Shown: one piece after another, positions 56,150 through 64,000 of the stretch
How positions within the stretch are numbered: the first letter of the stretch is position 1
Layout: each line of letters starts with the position of its first letter
Assembly (NCBI GenBank): GCA_037176705.1
Contig: CM073886.1
Span: 86,835,501 to 86,899,500 of the forward strand
DNA: 64,000 nucleotides
DNA from: Molossus alvarezi
Taxonomy: Eukaryota > Chordata > Mammalia > Chiroptera > Molossidae
Direction of reading: 5' to 3'
Notes under the pieces: generated by a model
Databases searched by the model: none
Told to the model about the DNA's origin: nothing
Seen by the model: only the letters and a program-made list of their open reading frames with translations
Made by a program: the position numbers and the translations under genes

Positions 56150-56680
56150 CTATATTCTCTCTGACCGTGGGAAAAAAAACAACAACCTTCCAGCCTCCTC
56201 CCCAACATTTCGCTCATTACCTGGTCCCCATCACCTCCCTGATCTCACCATTACGCACTCTCTCCCGTACCCACTCTCCTGCAGGGGGCTTCGCTCTGAC
56301 CATTGCCTCTGCCTGAAACATCCCACCCTCCAATGTCTCAAAGGCTCACGCTCTCATCTTTGAATGTCTGCACAACTGTCATCTTTTCAAAGAGGTCTAT
56401 CCCAACCATCTTTTTAAATGAGAAATCTGCTTCTTTCTGCGTTCCAACTCTGCTTCCTTCTTTTCCTATGCTGTTTTTCCATAGCGCTCCTCACCCTCTA
56501 GCACATTACTGTACACTTGGCTGAGTTGTTACGGTCACCGTCTGCCCCCCTTGCTGCAACGGAAGCAACTCGGGCAGCCATTGTTGTCTGTTTTGCTCAC
56601 TGTGGTATCCCAGGTGCCTAAAACATCCCTGGTCCAGAGTAGGTACTAAAAAATACTTGTAGAATAAATGAATTTCCTTT
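56150..56680 (+). repeat. L2, 3' region
   Basis: CTCTGCCTGAAACATCCCACC, TCATCTTTTCAAAGAGGTC, TTCCATAGCGCTCCTCACC, TTGTCTGTTTTGCTCACTG and CCTGGTCCAGAGTAGGTACT...AATAAATGAA match L2 in order. Confidence 0.7.
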
Positions 56681-57464
56681 TTGTAATTTTTTATATAATT
56701 ACCATAGACCATTTTAATAATTAAAATATTGGGGCAAATGTATAATTAGGTATTTTTCTCACCAATTGAATCTTTTCAAGATTAATTCAACAGGAGTTCT
56801 CTCCTTAAAGTTGAATAGATTTAAATCCATAAATCTCCTAACTTGATGTTACTACCCTTAAAGTTTATCTGCAGTTCCAGGTGCACAAGCTATCATGGTA
56901 TCAAAAGTTGTTTAGCTGATTTTTTTTTTTAAGTCATTAATGAATTCTCTCCATCACTAGCCACAAATATTCTCTTCACTCTGAGAAAACCATTGGACCA
57001 ATGACAGGGACAGTCTTAATTGGCCTTTCTAATGCTCCTGAACAAGGTACCTGTGTGGTCCCCTCAAAATACTTTGTATGTCTTACTTTGTGACAAAGAC
57101 AGAAAAATAGTTATTTACATACCAGGAGACCTCACATTTTCCACCAGGTTCCTGCCACTAGCTTTTACCTCTTCAGTAGACAGCACCTGTGCACTTAGCT
57201 GACTTCTAGGTAATAGCTTTAGGCATTTAGCTCTTCTCCCTGTTCTCATCACCAATAGTTCCGGTGGATTCTCAGTTCACCACACTGCTGCTTTGGAGTC
57301 ATCTGTTTTTGGTAACAGACAAAGCTCTCCAGAGTAAATACCTGCAGCTGGACACGATCATACACACGGCTCAGGTGGGAGAACTTCCCCACACCCTGAA
57401 TCTCCATCAGCCACCCCAAACAAGTATAAAATCTAAGTCATAGACACTCTGCTTGCGACTGACG
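56681..57464. other. Unique sequence
   Basis: AT-rich to 56950, then more mixed. Nothing recognised. Confidence 0.35.
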
Positions 57465-57640
57465 AGCAGGGTGGTATACTGGTCAGCTGCACAGACTTTG
57501 GAGTAAGAAAACATGAGTGACCTTGGGCAAGTTACAGTGTCTCGAATGAAAATCAGAACTGTGGGGTTAATAATAGAATGCCAAAGGATGTTTTGAGGAT
57601 TAAATAAATCATTGACACCAGAACATGTTCCAATAAACTC
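57465..57640 (+). repeat. MIR
   Basis: GGTATACTGGTCAGCTGCACAGACTTTGGAG, GACCTTGGGCAAGTTACAGTG and GATGTTTTGAGGATTAAATAAATC match MIR, with an internal deletion. Confidence 0.7.
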
Positions 57641-58571
57641 CAGCGTACGTTAGTATGAAGCTCTGCTGCAGAACAAGCTCCCCAGGTGCCCCACTTTGAA
57701 CCAGATCAATACTCCTCAACCCCTTTTATATAGAAAATTTGGGAGAACCCCTGATTTGAACAGGATTTGCCAAGTATTTTCTGATTTTCCATGATCTCTA
57801 GCCTACCAGCTCTTAAAAGGAGATGTTAGTTTGCCCGCAGTGTAGATCCCGGCACAGAAACACCCTGTCCCAGTAACTGAACACAGTAGGCTCTCAGCAG
57901 AGAACCAAAGAACCGAAAGATGGCAGGCCATGCTGCCAGGGAAGGAATACCATTCTCTGATCTGTGAGTGATGGCAAGGTCAACATTTTCCGACGGAGTC
58001 TTATGCTGAGTAAAAATCAGCCATCCCAGAGTCTAAATACCCATGACGCCCTCAATCCCACATTTCCAAAGTCCCAAATATTATTGTTCTTCACGGTGGC
58101 TGCTTGATAAGACTCACCAATCAAAGTGTGTGAATGCAGTTAAGACAGGCATCTCCCATTTTCCAGGTTAGTCAGCGATATTAATGCCAGGTGACTCCTT
58201 CAGAAGTCAGAGTGTCCAGAACTCTGTGCCCACATTTCAGACCAAAAGCTAGGAATTGATGAAAACCCCATGTAATCTTAACCCCACACAACCTACTCAT
58301 GTTTCTGACATTTAACTCAAGTAATCTCATTTGGATAAAAGGAAAATTTTATGTATTGCAAATCTAAATGGATTAAAGGAGAAATTGTTTATTTGCCATG
58401 TAGTCTGGGCCATGAGAGGCCTCCTTGCCCCCCAAAGAATTCATCTCACAAAGAGAAAGTGGATTGTGAGGCTGATGTTTCAAGTGTTCTGCCCAATCCA
58501 AGTGACAGGGAGGGGACCTGGAGGCACAGAGAAGCAATTCTGCTTAGAAATGTCACACTGCAGGTTTCCAT
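57641..58571. other. Unique sequence
   Basis: 58080-58210 (GACTCACCAATCAAAGTGTG, GTCAGCGATATTAATGCCAGG) has conserved-element texture. No gene or repeat recognised. Confidence 0.35.
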
Positions 58572-58587
58572 TAAAAATCTCTGCTGA

Positions 58588-58827
58588 GCCCTGGCCAGTT
58601 TGGCTCAGCGGTTAGAGCATCGGCCTACGGTCCGGAGAGACCCGGGTTCGGTTCCCGCTAAGGGCATGTACCTCGGTTGCAGTTTGTCCCCGGCCCTGGT
58701 TGGTCGTGCGGGTGGCAGCCACTCGATGTGTCCCTTTCACATCGATGTTTCTCTTTCTCTCTCTCTTCCTCTCTCTCCCTCCCACTCTATCTGTACAAAA
58801 TAAAATAAAATAAAATAAATAAATAAA
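58588..58827 (+). mobile_element. Ves SINE (type A)
   Basis: GCCCTGGCCAGTTTGGCTCAG, GGGTTCGGTTCCCGC B box, CACTCGATGTGTCCC, then a TAAAATAAAA tail in place of the usual TGTCCTCAGGTGAGG end. Perfect 16-bp target-site duplication TAAAAATCTCTGCTGA (58572-58587 and 58828-58843). Confidence 0.96.
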
Positions 58828-58843
58828 TAAAAATCTCTGCTGA

Positions 58844-59189
58844 GATGCAGTTGGGCATGCAGAAGGTACCGTGTGTCCTGAGAAGTTTTAAAGGCACCTG
58901 TGTCACTGGTGGGTGGGTTTCTCCCACGGGCTTGGGCACCCCTGTGCACTGAGGGAGGTCGTTCCTGCCAGTAACTCTGGGGCTCAGAGAAAGAGTGTTA
59001 AAGGAAAGAAGAACACCCGTCTGAAGCTCAGATTATGATCCTACTACTGATTCCGTCCTGAAACGACCGGTCCTCTGGCCTCACTCTGTCTTCTGTCGGG
59101 TGAGGGATCTGAGCTCCAGGATCCCCAGGGTCTGCAAGTCCAGCACAGAGACTAGAAGGCTGCTCCCTCTCACAAAGGCTCTTTGTTGT
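58844..59189. other. Unique sequence
   Basis: Nothing recognised. Confidence 0.35.
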
Positions 59190-59640
59190 GGAATTCCCTG
59201 CTGCTGACCCTCCAGACTCCACGCAAGCACAATCTTTAGAAATTAGCATTTTATTGATTTTGACGTGTGCTGTCATTGACGCTTCTGTTTTATGTGTTTT
59301 AATTAAATGTTATCATTTGCCACTGTGTCCTGAGGCCATGTGCTGCCAGTGGGTGAGATTACATAAATCAGACCGAAACTCTGAGTTGGGAGTCCATGAC
59401 TCACCTCCTGAAGTCACTGTCATCATCCCCCTCGATCAACAGGGAGATTTGATGTCCTCTCTGTCTCCAAGAGAAGCTTCTTCACACTGTCTCCCGCCTT
59501 GTTGAGGACGCACAGAGCCCTTCTCGAAAACCCACCCTCCTCTGAAGTAGAGCGGGCATTGTGTTTCGTTTTCAATGTTGCTGCTATTGTTAGATGCCCC
59601 CACCTTCCTCGGAGCCCCCCCACATAGGGCTTGTGAGCCC
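59190..59640. promoter_or_regulatory. Candidate conserved non-coding element
   Basis: Unique block with TTTTGACGTGTGCTGTCATTG, the palindrome TTAATTAA (59299-59306), TGTTATCATTTGCC and TGACTCA (59397-59403). It reads like non-decayed enhancer sequence. No exon identified. Confidence 0.3.
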
Positions 59641-60309
59641 ATTTCACTCTGTGGCTTCAGTTCCTGACCTGGGACGGTGGTTTCGGTCTGCTCCCCTCTC
59701 TGCCCCCACTTGGGTTCCCCCTTTGTGCCCTACCCTCGACGCTGCAGGCTCTGGACCACCACTCATTTGAAACGTCTAGGAGCTTATGTTGTCAGGGATG
59801 CCTCTACACCCACAGGTCTGCCTTGCGCAAAGTTGGCGCTCCACACATGTTCGTTGAATCTAGTTGAGGGAGAGAGGGAGGAATTTGCATTTCTCCCAAG
59901 TAGAATCCTCCTAGGGCCGGCTGAGAGTCATCCGAGAGCCCGAACCTCATCAGGGCAGGAAAGACCATGGACAGAGAGCACAGAGGCTATAGGATTCTTT
60001 ACATCACCGCTGTGTGTGTTAAATCAAACCACATCAATGTTCTCTCATTATATATAGTGAATTCCTAGAATACTTCAGGGGGTGGGGGTAGCAGTGGAAG
60101 GGATTTCTTATTAACCATTTTTGGCTTATGCTCAATAAATATTTCTTGAAAACACATGTAGAAATTGGGGCACCCCCTCAGACTCTCCCGTCTCCCTTCA
60201 CCCAAAGTCAGTCTTCCCCCGAGCAGCAAGGACTTCCCCAACACTAGCATTTCCATTCTTCAGAATTTCTAAAGCCATGGGTTTTTGCTTAATTAGACCT
60301 TCATTTATT
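59641..60309. other. Unique sequence with possible decayed L2
   Basis: GGCGCTCCACACATGTTCGTTGAATC (59834 on) resembles an L2 3' terminus but is too decayed to assign. Confidence 0.3.
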
Positions 60310-60545
60310 TAAGAAATATTATAGAGCACTCGGTGCCAGCACCATTCTAAACACTCCCTATATGTTAATTAACTCATTTAATCTTTATAATAATCCCATG
60401 AGGTAAGTGGTGTTATTTATCTTCAAACTACTGATGAGAAAACTGAAGCACAAAAGAACGAAATAACTTGGCCAAGGTCACACAGCTAGTGGGTAGCAGA
60501 GGCAGGATTCAAACCCAGGTGGTCAAGCCCCGGAGTCCACTTCTG
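60310..60545 (-). repeat. MIR, antisense
   Basis: GCCAGCACCATTCTAAACAC, TTAACTCATTTAATCTTTATAATAATCCC, ACTTGGCCAAGGTCACACAGC and ATTCAAACCCAGGTGGTCAAG form a well-preserved antisense MIR. Confidence 0.85.
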
Positions 60546-60679
60546 ACCCACTTCGGAGCTGCCTCCACCTTGGCCATGGATTCAGCATTGGTTGCTTCGT
60601 GTCAGCCCGGACCCTCCGACTGGACTGCGAGCTTCCTGGTGGGTGGGGCCACAACTCCCTCTGCTTCTGTCACATCTTC

Positions 60680-61060
60680 CCACCATGTTCATTCAATAAA
60701 TATTTATTAAGCACCTCTTCTGTGTCGGGAATGGTTCTAGGAATATAGCAATTAACCAGGCTGTTAGAACCCCTGCCTCACAGAGCTCACACTGTAATGA
60801 GGGGAAACACACAATACACAAGTAAACAAACTAACCAATTGAGAAGATAGGTAGATGATCCCAGAGTGATGGAGGAAATTAAAGGAGAGCAATGGGATAA
60901 GGAGAACGTGAGGCAGAAGAACGTCATCGGATTCTTAGAGGGGCTCTTAAAGGAGGTCATATCTGCACTCAGCCTTGAAGAAAAAACAGTGCTGTGAGGA
61001 TTTGAAGGAAGAGAGTCAGCAGGTGCAAAGGCCCTGAGGTAGAATTGCAAATTCCAAAAA
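60680..61060 (-). repeat. L2, antisense
   Basis: TTCATTCAATAAATATTTATTAAGCACC, GGAATGGTTCTAGGAATATAGC, CTCACAGAGCTCACACTG, GGTGCAAAGGCCCTGAGG in the antisense L2 order. Confidence 0.72.
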
Positions 61061-61344
61061 GAGAAAAGTACTTGGAGAGTAACAGTCTAGGGTGAGAGGG
61101 GAGGGAAGCAGAGCTCAGATCATGCAGGTCTCAGGATTTGGGTTCTTTGTGTCCTGTTGCTGGAAGCCATGGGACATGGCACAGTGCTGAGTCCCCAGAG
61201 AACATTAAATAGCTCCCACACTTTTATTCCTGTATACTCTCAGCACACTGAGCTACCTGGAGTCACTGAGCACTGCCTCCAGGGTGCCCAGTTATTCCTC
61301 CAGCCCACCCCACCCACCCAGATTTCCTGGGTTTCCATTCCTGC

Positions 61345-61560
61345 TCTCCTGTTCACTGGCTGAATGACTTCAGACAAAACGTTGAACCTAAATTTCAGTT
61401 TTCTGGCCTGAAAAATGGCATCATAAAGTACATATCCCAGAAGATTACTGTGAGGATGAAATGAAACAGAGTGTCGTATGCTCAGCACAGTGCTGGGAGA
61501 CAGGGAGCAAGCACCTCGGTACTTTTTATGTTGTGGTGGTTATTTTTATCACTCTCGGTA
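61345..61560 (+). repeat. MIR
   Basis: TTCACTGGCTGAATGACTTCAG, TCAGTTTTCTGGCCTGAAAAATGGC, ACTGTGAGGATGAAATGAAAC and GCTCAGCACAGTGCTGGGAG match MIR. Confidence 0.65.
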
Positions 61561-61984
61561 GGAGATCAGCCTTGAAGTGTAAATAGTGCCTGGTAGAAGG
61601 TGCTGGAATCTCTGGCATTGGCTCTGTTGGTTTCTGGCCTTACAGCAGTAGATCAGTGATAGGGTCTGAGAAGAAGAAAAGAGTATAATCCAAAACACCT
61701 ACTTTTACAAATAACATGATCTGTACTATTTTTTTTTTCATGCAACATATTGGAAAGTTCTAACCTTATTCATTTGAAATCCCTCTCCAAGCTTGATTCT
61801 GTTTTATATTGGCGTTTGTACCAAGATGACATCAGAAGCAGTGTGACCCTCTGGTGGAGAACCGCTCACTGAAGATGTAGGGCACCATGACAAGAAACTC
61901 AGCTCTTAGCTGATGAAAAGAGAAGAGCATTTAACCCGAGGAACACAAGGCCAGGATTTCTGTTTAAATTTCCTGAGAAATCCA
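61561..61984. other. Unique sequence
   Basis: Nothing recognised. T-run at 61730-61739. Confidence 0.35.
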
Positions 61985-61989
61985 GTTTC

Positions 61990-62189
61990 ATCAAATGGAC
62001 CTGGAGATTATTATGCAAAGTAAAATAAGCCAGTCAGAGAAAGACAAATACCATACGATCTCACTTATAGGTGGAATCTAATGAACAAAATAAACTGACA
62101 AACAATAGAAACAGAGGCATGGAGACATGGAACAGACTGACAGCTGCCAGAGGGGAGGGGGCTGGATGAAAGAAGGTGAAGGGATTAAG

Positions 62190-62239
<50 letters not shown>

Positions 62240-62472
62240 CATAGACACACACACTACATAGATACAGACAACAGCGTGGTGATAGCCAGAGGGAAGGAGG
62301 GGTAGGGGAGGTGGGCAAAGGAGGGGATAAATGGGGACTGGAAGAGACTGCTTTGGATGATGGGCGCATGATGCAGGGTGCAGATGATGTTTTATTGAGT
62401 TGTACACTTGAGACCTGCATGGTTTTGTGAACCAATGTCACGTCAATAAATTCAATTTTTTTAAAAAAAACT
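61990..62472 (+). mobile_element. 5'-truncated L1 tail with internal (CA)n
   Basis: Starts in the last ORF2 codons (AAGCCAGTCAGAGAAAGACAAATACC, TCTCACTTATAGGTGG) and runs through a 3' UTR with GACAGCTGCCAGAGGGGAGG, a (CA)n expansion (62192-62238), a partial repeat of CTACATAGA, and AATTCAATTTTTTT plus poly-A. Its terminal text corresponds, in opposite strand, to the tail at 48888-49250 (TTGGT-CA...GTACACTTGA), so it is probably the same L1 family. No clear target-site duplication. Confidence 0.82.
62192..62238 (+). repeat. (AC)n microsatellite
   Basis: About 23 AC units inside the L1 3' UTR. Confidence 0.96.
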
Positions 62473-63394
62473 ACCCTGAAGCATTTTCTTTGCTTAGGTG
62501 CGCCAAGGATTCATTAAGAACCAAGCCCTGGCGCCATCTGCTGGCAGTTTCCAAAACAGATGCTTAACAGGAGGGACACCTCCCCCTCCTTGACAGAAAT
62601 TAAGTTCAGGGGGAAAAACTGGTAATTGCATAGTAACTTCTGTGTTTTCTGCCTCCTGTTAAATATTTGAATTGAGAAGAGCAGATGGAACCGTCTTCAG
62701 CCACTTGCAGTCCCCACAAAGGACAGTCCCTGCTATGCCACCACTTCCTTTGTTTCTGTAAGAGCTTGTCACCCAACAGAGGTACCTAGAGATCAGAGGC
62801 AGCATATGTATTGTCAGTGGGCCAGTGCTTGGCCCCGCGCCTGCCAGTGCACCCAGTCTTACAAGAGGAGAGCTCTCTGCCCAAATGTACATCCTCAAAT
62901 ACTTGAATAATTCCACTTACTGGAGATGCTTTACACAAAGAAAGCATGCAATCCGCCTGCAAAGGGTTGGGCTCCCAGCTCATACAGAACCACAAGTCTA
63001 AGTTCACCTGAGTACCCAGAATCTTACATGAGGTCAGTTTGGGGTCTGCTCTCCCCGGGGACACAAATGGCTACCCTTGTGGTCATGGTCACCTTCCACT
63101 TTCCAAAGCTTCGATGCAAGAGGTGGCTTCTGGCCTGGGCAGCTTCAGCAGTGTATACACAGCTCCCTAGTCACCGTAAAGCCAGGCAAGTTGGCATCAG
63201 CAGGCATAGAGCCCGAAATGGCTAGGACAGATAAGCCTGCAGGGTTGCTGGCCAAGGAGTGAGGCTAGATCCCAGAGAATTCTGGTTCATTCCTCCCGGG
63301 AGATACGCAGAAGTTTTGAAGACGGGAAAGTCACTGGCTGGGCTGGGCTGGTTCTTCCCCTCTCTCCTCAAGGATATCTATTTACTTATTTAAA
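62473..63394. other. Unique sequence
   Basis: No repeat recognised. CCAAGCCCTGGCGCCATCTGCTGGCAG near 62523-62549 contains a CTCF-like core (GGCGCCATCTGCTGG). Confidence 0.4.
62530..62547 (+). promoter_or_regulatory. CTCF-like motif
   Basis: GGCGCCATCTGCTGGCAG closely resembles the CTCF core in its CCATCTGCTGG-type form. A single motif hit. Occupancy is unknown. Confidence 0.35.
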
Positions 63395-63620
63395 ATGCAT
63401 TGAGTCCTTTCTGATTGCCAGATAATTTGATAAGCACTTTACTTTATTAAGCTTCTCACTTAATCTCAACAACAAGCCATGCAATTGGTACCATTTTTGT
63501 TTTCACTTAAAAGATATGAAAACTGGCTTAGAGAGAGCTTAAATAATTGCTCAAGATCTTAGAGCAAGTAAATGGTAGAGGCAGGATTCAAACTCACACA
63601 GTCCGATTCCTCTTACCCAG
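63395..63620 (-). repeat. MIR, antisense
   Basis: TTGAGTCCTTTCTGATTGCCAG, TAAGCACTTTACTTTATTAAGC, TTGCTCAAGATCTTAGAGCAAG and GGCAGGATTCAAACTCACACAG follow antisense MIR. Confidence 0.75.
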
Positions 63621-64000
63621 TATCATAAGGTATCTTTCAGAGACCCAGGACGTGGGATTTTCCTAGGCACTGCTGAAAACACAGTCACTTGTCATATTTT
63701 CAGGACGAAGGAAATGGGACAATTCTCCATAGATGAAGGGTGCTCTCCAAAGCCCTGTGAATGTGTGTGCTGGGGAGCAGAGGAGGTACATTCCCGTTGG
63801 GCACAAGCTAATCTTACTTCTTGAACAACACACACCCAATATAAATCTTGCCCTCAGTCTTCACATACTTGATGCAGTTACTGAACCATAGTCCTCAACC
63901 CCAGCCAGTTGTCTAGGACCCTCACAGCAATTTTCTCACACCCTCCATGCCTTACGATTGATTTCTCATGGTTATTTGCAAAAGCACAAATACAAATGCT
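63621..64000. other. Unique sequence to window end
   Basis: Nothing recognised. Confidence 0.35.

Noticed and set aside
22371..59403. Enrichment of AP-1 sites (TGACTCA) in the candidate regulatory blocks
   Set aside because: A 7-mer on both strands is expected several times in 64 kb by chance, so the four hits noted are not evidence of clustering.

Overview
This window looks like nuclear DNA of a bat, most likely Yangochiroptera. The main evidence is at least 16 copies of Ves SINEs, the bat tRNA-derived retroposon whose 5' end reads GCCCTGGCCGG followed by a Pol III A box and B box. There are also bat-type L1 copies and a near-complete HAL1 (half-L1), on a background of mammal-wide fossils: MIR, L2, MLT1 LTRs, ERVL and old L1M. 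I find no protein-coding gene that I can support and no rRNA, tRNA or CRISPR. The ORFs visible in translation are L1 or ERV debris, readings of simple repeats, or short chance frames. One 75-codon frame at 27838-28062 is kept as a weak exon candidate. The DNA is best read as intergenic or deep intronic.

Layout. 0.3-4.1 kb: an L1 with an inverted 5' arm (twin priming). 4.2-10.3 kb: an old minus-strand L1M cut apart by a HAL1 (itself carrying a Ves), a mariner-like MITE, an LTR with a Ves inside, a short L1 tail and another Ves. 10.4-10.75 kb: a 317-nt homopurine tract. 10.8-14.0 kb: more old L1M pieces in switching orientations. 14.4-24.9 kb: mostly unique sequence with a CpG-enriched stretch near 15.0-16.0 kb, a hAT-like element, an MLT1 LTR, MIRs, compound microsatellites and a palindromic RFX-type X-box at 22513-22526. 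25-28.8 kb: two nested L1M 3' ends with three Ves, L2 and an MLT1 LTR. 28.8-35.1 kb: mainly unique, with a GATA array. 35.2-37.2 kb: old L1ME. 37.4-41.7 kb: degraded ERV-derived sequence (ERVL pol) interrupted by an MLT1 LTR and two Ves. 41.7-44.2 kb: unique, including a candidate conserved element. 44.2-46.0 kb: a fairly young truncated L1. 46-52 kb: unique sequence with an MLT1, two Ves and an L1 tail. 52-64 kb: the least repetitive part, with several stretches that read like conserved non-coding DNA, plus L2 and MIR copies, two Ves and a truncated L1.

The elements do not form a pathway. What the window offers is a readable insertion history: target-site duplications, which I could align by eye for most young copies, show which element landed in which. 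Candidate regulatory blocks (22.3, 32.2, 42.6, 53.1, 54.3, 55.4 and 59.2 kb) are judged only from texture and motifs, so they carry low confidence until aligned with other mammals. I see no undescribed multi-gene system here.
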